Below, one piece after another: positions 18,572-27,722 of a DNA stretch of 64,000 nucleotides (positions are counted from its first letter, which is position 1; every line of letters begins with the position of its first letter). The notes under the pieces are model-generated. The model was given only the letters and a program-made list of their open reading frames with translations. It did not search any database and was not told where the DNA came from. The DNA is from Chryseobacterium cheonjiense (GTDB taxonomy: Bacteria > Bacteroidota > Bacteroidia > Flavobacteriales > Weeksellaceae), in assembly GCF_012927265.1 (NCBI RefSeq), contig NZ_JABBGF010000002.1, positions 186,001-250,000 on the forward strand, written 5' to 3'. Both the position numbers and the translations under genes were made by a program.

Positions 18572-19399
18572 TTAGTTATATCGTATTGCTTTATCAATTT
18601 CTATAGGATTATTATTTCTCTTAATATTTTTCTGCATCATTTCAGAAAGTTCCTTGAACTGTTCAGGACTTCTTACTTCCACTCCCATCACCATAAAACG
18701 TGCGGCGGGATTGGTATTGTTTTTATAATGCTCTTTAAATGTGTGAAGTGGATCGTTATAATAATCAAGCATCATCTTTTTAAGCCTGGATTCAGGAATT
18801 TTAATGGGATTCTGGCCACCGAATTTTTCCAGGATCTCAAGAGTCTCATATGTCTTAGAAATCTTATAGCTTTTTACTAAGGAAAATTTAAAGTTGTCTT
18901 TATCATCATAAATTTCAAAGATCATTCCAGGCAGGCCTCTGAATTTATACGGACCTTCATTTAAGCTGATATCTTTTGTAAACCAGGCAGTCCAGTTTCT
19001 GCCTCCAAACTTCGCAGTCGCTTTCTGTACATTATAACCGCCGATTGTTTTGGTTTCGTTATCAAGATCCCAGTCAATTTTATCATTAGTTTCTACCAAG
19101 AACATATTCTGAATCATGATATAATTTGAGTTTATGGTAGAATTTCTCTTTCTCGTTAGCGCAGGAGTATCATCCCAGATTACATTATTCTCCCCTCTTG
19201 TTTTATTAATGGAATCGGTAACTACAAAATCATAATTATAGAACTTCACGTTCTCCGGATTCACATCCAATACCATACTTACTTTTCTTTTTTCTGACGT
19301 CGTAGAATCTGTTTTAAAATGGTATTCATAAATGAATCTATGTGTTTGTGCGGTAAGTGATATGCTAAACATCATCATTACAAGTAGAAATCTTTTCAT
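18572..19399 (-). CDS. GLPGLI family secreted protein
   Basis: The 275-residue product has a signal peptide (MKRFLLVMMMFSISLTAQ) and the defining motif FRGLPGMIFEIYD, here with Met in place of the last Leu of GLPGL. The rest is the family's beta-rich domain, including NVQKATAKFGGRNWTAWFTKDI. GLPGLI proteins are common in Bacteroidota, often encoded next to TonB-dependent receptors or their regulators, and have no established biochemical role. Here it is a single gene with its own promoter and terminator. Confidence 0.93.
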   Translation of the reverse strand: MKRFLLVMMMFSISLTAQTHRFIYEYHFKTDSTTSEKRKVSMVLDVNPENVKFYNYDFVVTDSINKTRGENNVIWDDTPALTRKRNSTINSNYIMIQNMFLVETNDKIDWDLDNETKTIGGYNVQKATAKFGGRNWTAWFTKDISLNEGPYKFRGLPGMIFEIYDDKDNFKFSLVKSYKISKTYETLEILEKFGGQNPIKIPESRLKKMMLDYYNDPLHTFKEHYKNNTNPAARFMVMGVEVRSPEQFKELSEMMQKNIKRNNNPIEIDKAIRYN

Positions 19400-19411
19400 A
19401 GTAATTTTTTA

Positions 19412-19441
19412 CAAATATACACATTAAATAGAACCTTGCAA
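19412..19441 (-). promoter_or_regulatory. Promoter of the GLPGLI gene
   Basis: On the minus strand TTG, 19 bp, TATATTTG: an exact consensus match located 12 bp before the ATG. Confidence 0.7.
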
Positions 19442-19495
19442 TACATAATACTAAATCTTTAGAATATTTTTCAACTACTTTATGTGAAATAAAAA

Positions 19496-19521
19496 AATCC
19501 CTTTTCTTTCGAAAAGGGATT
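19496..19521 (-). terminator. Terminator of the rpsL-rpsG-fusA-rpsJ operon
   Basis: An 11-bp stem AATCCCTTTTC / GAAAAGGGATT with a TTTC loop is followed on the minus strand by a T7 run. It lies about 100 bp after the rpsJ stop and marks the operon's end there. Confidence 0.85.
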
Positions 19522-19531
19522 AATATCATAG

Positions 19532-19553
19532 CACGCTTCGACTACGCTCAGCG
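19532..19553. repeat. Interspersed CTTCGAC..GCTCAG repeat, copy 1
   Basis: The sequence GCTTCGACTACGCTCAGCG lies in the spacer after rpsJ. Two relatives occur near 49548 and 53419 in this window with the form CTTCGACAGGCTCAGC. The conserved arms GCTTCGA and the GCTCAGC side give a weak hairpin. It has the look of a short interspersed intergenic element. Confidence 0.6.
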
Positions 19554-19619
19554 TTTGGAAACTCAATTGTGAGGACCAGAAAACTTCATCATTCAGACTT
19601 CCGTTTTCCAGCATATTTA

Positions 19620-19925
19620 TCACACTTTAATTTCTACGTCTACACCAGAAGGAAGTTCTAATTTCATTAGAGCGTCCACTGTTTTAGAAGAAGAAGAGTA
19701 GATATCCATCAGTCTCTTGTGAGCTGATAACTGGAACTGCTCTCTTGCTTTCTTGTTTACGTGGGGAGATCTCAACACAGTGAAGATTCTCTTGTTTGTT
19801 GGCAATGGAATAGGTCCGTTTACAACAGCACCTGTAGCCTTTACCGTTTTTACGATTTTCTCTGCAGATTTATCTACTAAGTTGTAATCGTAAGATTTAA
19901 GTTTTATTCTGATTCTTTGTGACAT
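19620..19925 (-). CDS. rpsJ: 30S ribosomal protein S10
   Basis: At 101 residues it is the full length expected. Family sequence is clear: [21 protein letters not shown] at the start, [23 protein letters not shown] in the loop, and SGVDVEIKV at the end. S10 sits in the head of the small subunit and also acts as NusE in antitermination. It lies 17 bp after fusA and closes the operon; the rest of the S10 operon (rplC and so on) does not follow, and a terminator intervenes. Confidence 0.98.
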   Translation of the reverse strand: MSQRIRIKLKSYDYNLVDKSAEKIVKTVKATGAVVNGPIPLPTNKRIFTVLRSPHVNKKAREQFQLSAHKRLMDIYSSSSKTVDALMKLELPSGVDVEIKV

Positions 19926-19942
19926 TTTAATCTAATTTAATA

Positions 19943-22060
19943 TTAACCTTTAGCCTTAGCGATTACTTCTTCAGCAACGTTTGTAGGAGCAGCTTCGTAT
20001 TTCTCGAATTCCATAGAAGATGTTGCTCTACCTGAAGATAACGTTCTAAGAGAAGTTACATAACCAAACATTTCAGAAAGCGGAACGAAAGCTTTGATAA
20101 CTTTAGCGTTATTTCTGTCATCCATACCGTTTACGGTACCTCTTCTTCTGTTAAGGTCACCTACGATATCACCCATGTACTCTTCAGGAGTTACCACTTC
20201 AAGCTTCATGATCGGTTCCATGATAACTGCTTTAGCAGCTCTACCCGCTTCTTTGAATCCCATTTTAGCAGCTAATTCGAATGAAAGCTGATCGGAGTCA
20301 ACCGCGTGGAAAGATCCGTCCTTAAGAACAATTTTCATTGCCTCAACTTCGAAACCGGCCAAAGGACCGTTCTTCATTGATTCTTTAAATCCTTTCTCAA
20401 CAGCAGGAATAAATTCTCTAGGAATGTTACCCCCTTTAATTTCGTTGATGAATTCAAGACCTGTTTTACCTTCGTCTGCAGGACCGATTTCGAATACGAT
20501 ATCTGCGAACTTACCTCTACCTCCGGATTGTTTTTTGTAAACCTCTCTGTGGTTAGCTTTTTGTGTAAGAGCTTCTTTGTATTCTACTTGTGGCTGTCCT
20601 TGGTTAACCTCTACTTTGAACTCTCTTCTCATACGGTCTACGATGATATCCAAGTGAAGCTCACCCATACCTGAGATAATAGTTTGTCCTGAAGCCTCGT
20701 CAGTTTTAACCTGGAACGTAGGATCTTCTTCAGCTAATTTTGCTAAAGCGTTACCCATTTTATCCTGGTCAGCTTTCGTTTTAGGCTCAACAGCGATACC
20801 AATTACCGGATCCGGGAATATCATCGATTCAAGAACGATTGGGTTCTTTTCATCAGATAGGGTATCTCCTGTTTTAATATCTTTAAATCCTACAGCTGCA
20901 CCGATATCTCCAGCTTCGATATACTCAACCGGATTCTGCTTGTTTGCGTGCATCTGATAGATTCTTGAGATTCTTTCTTTGTTGTTTGAACGGGTGTTCA
21001 ATACATAAGAACCTGCATCAAGTCTTCCTGAATAAGCTCTGAAGAATGCTAATCTACCTACGAACGGGTCAGTAGCAATTTTGAAAGCTAATGCAGCGAA
21101 AGGCTCATCTACAGATGGTTTTCTTTCAATATCAGCATCAGTTCTTGGGTCTGTTCCTTTGATATTATCCTTATCCAGTGGAGAAGGAAGATATTTACAA
21201 ACAGCATCAAGCATAAACTGTACTCCTTTGTTCTTGAAAGAAGAACCACAAGTCATTGGGATAATAGAAAGGTCAATAGTAGCTTTTCTAAGCGCTTCGT
21301 TGATTTCTTCTTCAGAAATTGAATCCGGATCTTCGAAGAATTTCTCCATCAAAGTCTCATCATAATCAGCTACCGCTTCTACTAATTTCTCTCTATATTC
21401 AAGAACTTCATCTTTCATGTCTTCAGGAATCGGAACTACTTCATAAGTAGCACCTTGTCCGGCTTCATCCCAGATGATTGCTCTGTTTTTAATTAAGTCT
21501 ACAACTCCTTTAAAATCTTCTTCAGCACCGATTGGTAAAACGATTGGAACTGCATTAGATCCTAACATTTCTTTTACTTGTTTTACAACGTTCAAGAAGT
21601 CAGCACCCTGTCTGTCCATTTTGTTTACGAATCCCATTCTCGCCACTTTGTAGTTGTCTGCAAGTCTCCAGTTTGTTTCAGACTGAGGCTCTACACCGTC
21701 TACGGCAGAGAAAAGGAATACCAAACCGTCTAATACTCTCAAAGATCTGTTTACTTCTACTGTGAAGTCAACGTGTCCCGGTGTATCGATAATGTTGAAG
21801 TGATAAGGCATTGTTTCAGGTAATTTCTTACCTTGATCTGTTGGGAAATTCCAGTTACAAGTAGTTGCAGCAGAAGTAATGGTAATACCTCTTTCTGCTT
21901 CCTGTTCCATCCAGTCCATTGTAGAAGCACCATCGTGAACCTCCCCAATTTTGTGGTTTACACCTGTATAGAATAAAATCCTTTCTGTAGTGGTTGTCTT
22001 ACCTGCATCAATGTGAGCAGCAATACCAATATTTCTTGTAAATTTAAGATCTCTTCCCAT
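19943..22060 (-). CDS. fusA: Elongation factor G
   Basis: The 705-residue GTPase drives ribosomal translocation. The G1 motif [15 protein letters not shown], switch [10 protein letters not shown] and G4 NKMD are all visible in the first 150 residues. Domains II-V follow, including [14 protein letters not shown] and the C-terminal GRATSSMEF. It is 6 bp from rpsG and 17 bp from rpsJ, consistent with a single str-type operon. No tuf gene follows. Length and motifs suggest the canonical factor and not a paralogue. Confidence 0.99.
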   Translation of the reverse strand: MGRDLKFTRNIGIAAHIDAGKTTTTERILFYTGVNHKIGEVHDGASTMDWMEQEAERGITITSAATTCNWNFPTDQGKKLPETMPYHFNIIDTPGHVDFTVEVNRSLRVLDGLVFLFSAVDGVEPQSETNWRLADNYKVARMGFVNKMDRQGADFLNVVKQVKEMLGSNAVPIVLPIGAEEDFKGVVDLIKNRAIIWDEAGQGATYEVVPIPEDMKDEVLEYREKLVEAVADYDETLMEKFFEDPDSISEEEINEALRKATIDLSIIPMTCGSSFKNKGVQFMLDAVCKYLPSPLDKDNIKGTDPRTDADIERKPSVDEPFAALAFKIATDPFVGRLAFFRAYSGRLDAGSYVLNTRSNNKERISRIYQMHANKQNPVEYIEAGDIGAAVGFKDIKTGDTLSDEKNPIVLESMIFPDPVIGIAVEPKTKADQDKMGNALAKLAEEDPTFQVKTDEASGQTIISGMGELHLDIIVDRMRREFKVEVNQGQPQVEYKEALTQKANHREVYKKQSGGRGKFADIVFEIGPADEGKTGLEFINEIKGGNIPREFIPAVEKGFKESMKNGPLAGFEVEAMKIVLKDGSFHAVDSDQLSFELAAKMGFKEAGRAAKAVIMEPIMKLEVVTPEEYMGDIVGDLNRRRGTVNGMDDRNNAKVIKAFVPLSEMFGYVTSLRTLSSGRATSSMEFEKYEAAPTNVAEEVIAKAKG

Positions 22061-22066
22061 TTCAGA

Positions 22067-22543
22067 TTAGAATTTGAAGTGTGAGAAAGCTTTGTTTGCT
22101 TCCGCCATTTTGTGAGTATCAGTTTTCTTTTTGAAAGCAGCACCTTCTTCTCTTGCAGCAGCTACTACTTCATTAGCCAATTTCAAAGCCATAGACTTAT
22201 CATTTCTAGCTTTAGAATATTTGATTAACCATTTCATTGCCATAGAAATTTTTCTATCAGCTCTGATTGGCATTGGGATCTGGAAGTTAGCACCACCTAC
22301 TCTTCTGGAACGTACTTCTACGTGAGGCATAACGTTTGTTAATGCATCTTTCCAGATTTCAAGGGCTGTTTTTTCAGTATCTCCTTTTTTAGTTTCTACA
22401 ATATCCAACGCATCGTAGAAAATTTTGAATGCGATTGACTTCTTACCGTCAAGCATTAAGTTGTTTACGAATCTAGTTACCAACTGATCATTAAATTTCG
22501 GATCTGGTAACAACGGTCTTTTTTTAGCTTTCGTCTTTCTCAT
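22067..22543 (-). CDS. rpsG: 30S ribosomal protein S7
   Basis: The product has 158 residues, with the S7 signature near the N-terminus ([22 protein letters not shown]) and [14 protein letters not shown] in the middle. S7 nucleates assembly of the 30S head. It lies between rpsL (22 bp) and fusA (6 bp). Nothing unusual is seen. Confidence 0.99.
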   Translation of the reverse strand: MRKTKAKKRPLLPDPKFNDQLVTRFVNNLMLDGKKSIAFKIFYDALDIVETKKGDTEKTALEIWKDALTNVMPHVEVRSRRVGGANFQIPMPIRADRKISMAMKWLIKYSKARNDKSMALKLANEVVAAAREEGAAFKKKTDTHKMAEANKAFSHFKF

Positions 22544-22565
22544 TGTCTTATTCCTTATTTAATGA

Positions 22566-22979
22566 TTATTTTTTCTTTCCTTTAGCTGGTGCAGCTGGCG
22601 CCTGACCTGGTTTTGGTCTCTTAGCTCCATACTTTGATCTTCTCTGTGTTCTTCCATTTACACCAGCGGTGTCTAAAGCACCTCTTACGATGTGGTAACG
22701 TACTCCCGGTAGGTCTTTCACCCTTCCGCCTCTCACCAATACTATCGAGTGCTCTTGAAGATTATGTCCTTCGCCCGGGATGTAGGCGTTGACTTCTTTA
22801 CCATTAGAAAGTCTTACCCTTGCAACTTTTCTTAGTGCAGAGTTCGGTTTCTTAGGAGTGGTAGTATATACTCTCGTACATACACCTCGTCTTTGTGGAC
22901 AAGAATCAAGGGCAGCCGATTTGCTCTTCTTGGCAAGCGTGGCTCTTCCTTTTCTTACTAATTGTTGAATAGTAGGCAT
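22566..22979 (-). CDS. rpsL: 30S ribosomal protein S12
   Basis: The 137-residue protein contains [12 protein letters not shown] and GGRVKDLPG, the two loops that form the decoding-site contact. The lysines whose replacement gives streptomycin resistance in other bacteria are both wild type. The C-terminus is extended by an Ala/Pro/Lys-rich tail ([13 protein letters not shown]), as in other Bacteroidota. First gene of the rpsL-rpsG-fusA-rpsJ operon, with a strong promoter just upstream. Confidence 0.99.
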   Translation of the reverse strand: MPTIQQLVRKGRATLAKKSKSAALDSCPQRRGVCTRVYTTTPKKPNSALRKVARVRLSNGKEVNAYIPGEGHNLQEHSIVLVRGGRVKDLPGVRYHIVRGALDTAGVNGRTQRRSKYGAKRPKPGQAPAAPAKGKKK

Positions 22980-23003
22980 TTAATTGCTTTTTATTTTAGG
23001 GTG

Positions 23004-23033
23004 CAAAAATAATAATATTTTTTTAATTAACAA
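23004..23033 (-). promoter_or_regulatory. Promoter of the rpsL operon
   Basis: On the minus strand TTG, 19 bp, TATTTTTG: an exact consensus match, 24 bp before the rpsL ATG. Confidence 0.75.
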
Positions 23034-23082
23034 GTAGTTATATAGAAATAATATTTTTATTTAAATTTTAATTAACAGACAC

Positions 23083-24678
23083 TTACGGTTGGGCCACGAT
23101 TGTAACCTCAACATTTCTGTCCCATTTAAAGCTTCTGATATTTTCCTTAAGTTTTTTAAGATTATTTTGATCCACAGCATAAATAGAGACCTTTTCTCTT
23201 GCTACGGCAATCGGGTTTTGGATTTTCAGTTCAGCTACCTTTTTCCAGTTTTTTGGAATATGGTTTTGCAGCCAGGCATCATAAATGATCGCAATATCAT
23301 ACCGGTTATTGATAGTATAACGACTCAGAAAATCTTCAAATTCAGCATCAGGGGACCTTTTATTTTTATTAAACCTAATAGTTTCTACAGAACCTAAGCC
23401 TGCGGTATCCAACAGATGAATATTCGTAAAATAGCTAATGGCCCCAATATCATTAGCCACAATTTTTGACTCATTATAATAGGTATGCAGAAATTTTGCA
23501 GACTGCATTTGCTGTTCATAAATATTCTTCCCGCCGTTTTCCAGCATTTTGTGAGCGAATGAACACTTATACATTAGTATAAAAATATTTATCAATACAA
23601 TTCCGGTAATTAATTTCTCTCTTTTAATATAACTTCTGAAATTTTCGAAAAGCCCTTTAAGTTTAGGAATAAGAGCCATTGAAAAGCCAGTGAGAATATA
23701 AGCCTCATACCTGAACAAACCTTTAAGATCTGCAAACATGGAGTGACAAATCATCAGGAGTGAGATTACAATCAACAAAAAATTACTCCTGATGATCTCA
23801 TGAAAACTTTTCGTTTTATAATCTCTCATAACGAAAATCACACTTAGCAAAATAGGGAAAAAGCCTATTTTATAAAAACTTACATTGAATAAAAGGTTAT
23901 CCAAAAAAATTGTTTTTAAATGAATCGGTAAATTTGAATCCAGGCTCAATGTTGTTCCCTTTACCATTACGGAATTCGGGAACAAATATCCATCGTGCTG
24001 ATAATTAAACCAACAAAACAGCATGATCGGGATAAAACCTGTTAGCAACACCAGAAGAGCTTCTCTCCATTTTTTAATCAATGCAAATACAAATGCAAGA
24101 ATGACAAAATAAAACATACTTTCGAAGCGCACCACTCCCATCAGCAATAATGAAAGGTAAAATCCCGCAAGTGAATATTTATTTTGAAGGGTTGATAAAC
24201 AGTATATGTTCAACACCAATAAAAAGACATGAAAAACATGCTCCATACCCGACAAAACCTGAAGATGCAACACTGAAAAAAATAGCGTAAACAAAATGGA
24301 AATAACAATATTTTTACTGCCACTGAATATTTCTGAAAAATACCGGCTCAGGACATATATTATCGCAAAGCCGAAAACAACATTAAAATACAGAGGAAGA
24401 TGGTCATCATTTCCGAAAAGACTTATTAATACACTAATAACATAAGTAAAAAGCGGTGATGAAGAAGTTGACGAAAACTGATATTTGGTAACTCCCCAAA
24501 CATCGTACAATGCAAAATTCTTAGCTATTGCCAGATGAATATAGGCATCATCAATAGGATAAATATACTGTCCGTCTGTTTTGGAGACAGAAATAAGAAA
24601 ATATACTGAACATATCACCGTAAAAACAACAGTAGAAATTAAAAATCCTTTTACAGCAAACTTCGGATTGCCCATCAT
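23083..24678 (-). CDS. Polytopic membrane protein, GT-C glycosyltransferase-like
   Basis: From the ATG at 24678 the product has 531 residues and roughly ten hydrophobic segments, ending in a soluble domain of about 150 residues. The first periplasmic loop carries YPIDDAYIHLAIAKNFA followed by a serine-rich SSTSSSPLFT. This acidic pair in the first loop is the pattern of GT-C polyprenyl-phosphate sugar transferases. Donor and acceptor cannot be told. An in-frame TTG at 24702 would add eight residues but overlaps the promoter element, so ATG is preferred. It stands alone between rpsL and the divergent dps gene. Confidence 0.7.
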   Translation of the reverse strand: MMGNPKFAVKGFLISTVVFTVICSVYFLISVSKTDGQYIYPIDDAYIHLAIAKNFALYDVWGVTKYQFSSTSSSPLFTYVISVLISLFGNDDHLPLYFNVVFGFAIIYVLSRYFSEIFSGSKNIVISILFTLFFSVLHLQVLSGMEHVFHVFLLVLNIYCLSTLQNKYSLAGFYLSLLLMGVVRFESMFYFVILAFVFALIKKWREALLVLLTGFIPIMLFCWFNYQHDGYLFPNSVMVKGTTLSLDSNLPIHLKTIFLDNLLFNVSFYKIGFFPILLSVIFVMRDYKTKSFHEIIRSNFLLIVISLLMICHSMFADLKGLFRYEAYILTGFSMALIPKLKGLFENFRSYIKREKLITGIVLINIFILMYKCSFAHKMLENGGKNIYEQQMQSAKFLHTYYNESKIVANDIGAISYFTNIHLLDTAGLGSVETIRFNKNKRSPDAEFEDFLSRYTINNRYDIAIIYDAWLQNHIPKNWKKVAELKIQNPIAVAREKVSIYAVDQNNLKKLKENIRSFKWDRNVEVTIVAQP

Positions 24679-24699
24679 ATAAATTAATTCTAAGAATTT

Positions 24700-24707
24700 C
24701 AAAGATA
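24700..24707 (-). promoter_or_regulatory. Promoter -7 element of the GT-C-like gene
   Basis: TATCTTTG on the minus strand, about 22 bp before the ATG at 24678. It overlaps the alternative TTG start, which argues against that codon. Confidence 0.45.
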
Positions 24708-24751
24708 AGTATCATCAATCACGATTTTACTATTTCGGCATAATATTTACT

Positions 24752-24759
24752 TAAATTTG
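24752..24759 (+). promoter_or_regulatory. Promoter -7 element of dps
   Basis: TAAATTTG, 26 bp before the dps ATG. The upstream TTG is not obvious. Confidence 0.5.
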
Positions 24760-24785
24760 TTGTACAAAAATAAACTATCATCAAT

Positions 24786-25262
24786 ATGAAAAATGCTAAT
24801 ATTATAGGACTTCAGGAGGAAGACTGCCGAAAAATAGCAGAAAAGCTTAATGTACTTTTGGCCAACTATTCAATATTTTACCAGAATACCAGAGGCTCTC
24901 ACTGGAATATTAAGGGAGATCAGTTCTTTACCCTACACCCGAAATTTGAAGAACTGTACAACAATCTGGTATTGAAAATAGACGAAATCGCAGAAAGAAT
25001 ACTCACCTTGGGCTCAACACCTGCCCATAATTATTCTGACTATCTTAAGGTGGCAACCATACAGGAAAGCCAGGAAGTAAGCGATGCAAATAAAAGTGTT
25101 GAAAACATTCTTAATTCTTTCAAGGTAGTGATCGACCTGCAGAGAGAGCTTCTTGACATTACGGATCAGGCCGGAGATGAAGGAACCAATTCTCAAATGA
25201 GCGACTACATTACTGAACAGGAAAAAGAAGTTTGGATGTATAATTCTTATCTGGGTAAATAA
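24786..25262 (+). CDS. dps: Dps family ferritin-like DNA-protection protein
   Basis: The 158-residue protein is the usual size for Dps. The ferroxidase signature is present: a His in RGSHWNIKG, then FFTLHPKFEELYNNLVLKIDEIAERI, which supplies the shared-subunit His/Asp/Glu iron ligands. Dps dodecamers oxidise and store iron with hydrogen peroxide and often coat DNA in stationary phase. The N-terminal tail is short and not lysine-rich, so DNA binding is less certain than iron storage. It is a single gene with its own promoter and a terminator. Confidence 0.95.
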   Translation: MKNANIIGLQEEDCRKIAEKLNVLLANYSIFYQNTRGSHWNIKGDQFFTLHPKFEELYNNLVLKIDEIAERILTLGSTPAHNYSDYLKVATIQESQEVSDANKSVENILNSFKVVIDLQRELLDITDQAGDEGTNSQMSDYITEQEKEVWMYNSYLGK

Positions 25263-25284
25263 TAAATTACACACCATAATTAAA

Positions 25285-25311
25285 AAAATCACCTTACATT
25301 TAGGTGATTTT
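25285..25311. terminator. Intrinsic terminator after dps
   Basis: A 10-bp stem AAAATCACCT / AGGTGATTTT with a 7-nt loop is followed by a T-rich run, immediately before the pncB promoter. Confidence 0.85.
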
Positions 25312-25323
25312 ATTTTTATTAAT

Positions 25324-25331
25324 TATATTTG
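25324..25331 (+). promoter_or_regulatory. Promoter -7 element of pncB
   Basis: TATATTTG, 18 bp before the ATG at 25350. It overlaps a TTG at 25329 that would otherwise be an in-frame start, which favours the ATG. Confidence 0.6.
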
Positions 25332-25349
25332 CGTATAAATTACACAAAA

Positions 25350-26528
25350 ATGCACGACGTTCGACTGAATTCCATTTTAGACAATGATTTCTATAAAATT
25401 ACCATGCAGAATGCAGTGGTAAAACTATTTCCAGGTTCTATCGTAAAATATGAGTTTATCAACAGAGGAAAACATCAGTTTCCTCCTGGTTTCGATGCGG
25501 CTTTGAGAGAAGCTGTTAATAAAATGGCAGAGCTTAAACTTACCAAAGAAGAAAAAAAATACATGGCAAGAACATGTCCATATATTGACCTGCCCTATCT
25601 TGATTTTCTGGAAGGATATCACTACGACCCGTCCGAAGTCAAAATTCACCAGGAAGGATGTGAACTTTCTGTCATTGTAGAAGGACTGTGGTACAGGACG
25701 ATTCTTTGGGAAGTCCCCTTGTTGGCATTAATCAGCGAGCTTCATTATGAGATGAACCACATGGAAAGAGATTCCAATGATGTGGTTATGGGCAGAACAC
25801 TTGAAAAAGCGGCTACTCTGGAAAAACTCGGAGTCAATTTTGCAGAATTCGGAACAAGAAGAAGACATTCCCATAAAGTACAAAATCTGGTAATGGAGGC
25901 ATTGACCCAGAATAAAAATTCAACATTTATCGGAAGTTCCAATGTGCATTTTGCCATGAAATATGGAGTTAAGCCCATCGGAACACATGCCCACGAATGG
26001 TTTATGTTCCACGCAGCAGAATACGGTTTTAAAATGGCCAACGAACTTGCCCTGGAACATTGGGTAGATGTATACAGAGGTGATCTTGGGGTCGCTCTCT
26101 CAGACACGTACACAACCGATGTGTTTTTCCAGCAGTTTGATAAGAAATTTGCCAAGCTATTTGACGGCGTACGTCACGACAGCGGAGATCCGCTTGAATT
26201 TGCAGACAAAACCATTGCTCATTATCAAAGACATGGCATCAATCCTTTATTCAAATATATTATTTTTTCAGATGGGTTAAATCTTGAAAAGGTGGAGGAA
26301 ATCACCAATTACTGTAAAGGAAAGATCGGCGTATCTTTCGGAATCGGGACCAACCTGACCAATGATGTTGGTCTAAAACCTATGAATATTGTGATGAAAT
26401 TAATAGGAGTTCAGGCCCCGAACTGCGATTGGATCCCTACTGTAAAACTTTCCGATGAACATGGAAAATACACGGGAGATCCTAAAATGATTGAACTTGC
26501 TAAAGAGTTTTTAAGAATAAAAAATTAA
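25350..26528 (+). CDS. pncB: Nicotinate phosphoribosyltransferase
   Basis: The 392-residue enzyme makes nicotinate mononucleotide from nicotinate and PRPP, with ATP coupling, in the Preiss-Handler route to NAD. Family sequence is evident from the start (LNSILDNDFYKITMQNAV), with FAEFGTRRRHSHKVQ, GTHAHEWFM, the PRPP-site region DGVRHDSGDP and the C-terminal SFGIGTNLTND. The His in RRRHS matches the residue phosphorylated in PncB enzymes. A gene for a YCII-domain lipoprotein follows after 2 bp and is probably co-translated. Confidence 0.97.
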   Translation: MHDVRLNSILDNDFYKITMQNAVVKLFPGSIVKYEFINRGKHQFPPGFDAALREAVNKMAELKLTKEEKKYMARTCPYIDLPYLDFLEGYHYDPSEVKIHQEGCELSVIVEGLWYRTILWEVPLLALISELHYEMNHMERDSNDVVMGRTLEKAATLEKLGVNFAEFGTRRRHSHKVQNLVMEALTQNKNSTFIGSSNVHFAMKYGVKPIGTHAHEWFMFHAAEYGFKMANELALEHWVDVYRGDLGVALSDTYTTDVFFQQFDKKFAKLFDGVRHDSGDPLEFADKTIAHYQRHGINPLFKYIIFSDGLNLEKVEEITNYCKGKIGVSFGIGTNLTNDVGLKPMNIVMKLIGVQAPNCDWIPTVKLSDEHGKYTGDPKMIELAKEFLRIKN

Positions 26529-26530
26529 TA

Positions 26531-27043
26531 ATGAGAAAATTTTTAGTACTGCTGTCCCTGTGTTCCCTTCTTTCGTCCTGCGTTATTACAAAAGGTAAAG
26601 ACGGAGAACCGGGAAAACCGGGAAAAAATGCTTCAAACGCAACTTCCTCAACTACATTCAACCAGGAACTCGCCACAAAGCTTGGTGCCGACAAATATGG
26701 CATGAAGCCATACGTTATCGTAATGCTCACCACCGGCTCTGCAAAAGTTGAGGATAAAACCAAAATGGGAGAGTTAATGAAAGGACATTTAGCCAATATC
26801 AGGAAACTTTCCGACGAAGGGAAGATTGTTGTTGCAGGTCCTTTTTTAGAGAAAAGTAAAGAAGACTATCGTGGTATGTTTATCTTCAACACCCAATCAA
26901 AAGAAGAAGCAGAACAATGGGTAAAAACTGATCCTGCTGTAATGGCCGGAGTTTTCAGTTATGAAATTTTCCCGTGGTATGGATCGGCTGCGTTGCCGAT
27001 GTACCTGAAGTACCATAAGGAAATTGCAAAAGAAAATCCGTAA
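26531..27043 (+). CDS. YCII-domain lipoprotein
   Basis: The 170-residue product starts with a lipoprotein signal (lipobox LSSC, Cys17) followed by a short collagen-like stretch, GKDGEPGKPGKN, acting as a spacer. From about residue 57 comes a YCII-related domain: YVIVMLTTGSAK, then GHLANIRKLSDEGKIVVAGPF and the YRGMFIF strand. YCII domains have a ferredoxin-like fold and are usually cytoplasmic, so a lipid-anchored version is less common. It is 2 bp downstream of pncB and 4 bp upstream of a small membrane protein gene. Function unknown. Confidence 0.88.
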   Translation: MRKFLVLLSLCSLLSSCVITKGKDGEPGKPGKNASNATSSTTFNQELATKLGADKYGMKPYVIVMLTTGSAKVEDKTKMGELMKGHLANIRKLSDEGKIVVAGPFLEKSKEDYRGMFIFNTQSKEEAEQWVKTDPAVMAGVFSYEIFPWYGSAALPMYLKYHKEIAKENP

Positions 27044-27047
27044 ATCA

Positions 27048-27638
27048 ATGGGATTTTACAGTAAATTTTCAGAACAAGACCTTATTGAATCTTATAAAAA
27101 TCAAATCGACTATCAAGGTAAGCCAAGTAAAGAACTCATAGAAGAGATTAAAAAAAGAAGTTCTTTGAAAGAATTTCAATTAAAAGTTGAGGATCAAAAA
27201 AAGACATTGGATGAAAGAAATAGAATTATTAGGGAGATTCATCAGCATTATATGAATAAATCTTCTGAATTGGAATGCCTCACACAAATCAATTCTGATA
27301 TATACACTAAAAAAGAAATCCGTTTAATGATTCATCAGAAGTATAATCACATCAGCCAGAATGTTGAAAATCTAAAAGTCGATTCGGACACTATTCTATT
27401 TAGCATATTAGGAATTATGGTTTCAACGATTGCAAGTTCTGTCATTCTTTTACTATGCTTATACCAATTTGAATTCCTTGCAATATTTCATTTTTATCTG
27501 ATTATCCCGGTCTATATCATCAATTATCTGATCATAAAATCTATAACACGGAAAACAAGGGATAATCTCGTGGTCTTCCTCGCAACTTTTATAGCAACTA
27601 TTTTGAACGTTTTAATATTTATTCTTTTACTGAGATAA
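27048..27638 (+). CDS. Membrane protein of unknown function
   Basis: The 196-residue product (from MGFYSKFSEQ) has a charged coiled-coil-like N-terminal half (about residues 1-110) and three or four hydrophobic segments in the second half (LGIMVSTIASSVILLLCLYQ, LIIPVYIINYL, VVFLATFIATILNVLIFILLL). An in-frame upstream start would overlap the YCII gene; the chosen ATG is 4 bp after its stop. I recognise no family. The operon position suggests co-expression with pncB and the YCII lipoprotein. Confidence 0.7.
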   Translation: MGFYSKFSEQDLIESYKNQIDYQGKPSKELIEEIKKRSSLKEFQLKVEDQKKTLDERNRIIREIHQHYMNKSSELECLTQINSDIYTKKEIRLMIHQKYNHISQNVENLKVDSDTILFSILGIMVSTIASSVILLLCLYQFEFLAIFHFYLIIPVYIINYLIIKSITRKTRDNLVVFLATFIATILNVLIFILLLR

Positions 27639-27671
27639 AAGATTCTTACAACTGTATAGTTACTTAAACAC

Positions 27672-27697
27672 AGCCTCGCATAATTTGTGAGGTTTTA
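27672..27697 (+). terminator. Probable intrinsic terminator
   Basis: An imperfect 7-bp stem, CCTCGCA / TGTGAGG with one mismatch, is followed by TTTTATTATATTT. It lies between the membrane protein and DUF5995 genes. Confidence 0.55.
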
Positions 27698-27722
27698 TTA
27701 TATTTATTAAAAAAAACAAACC

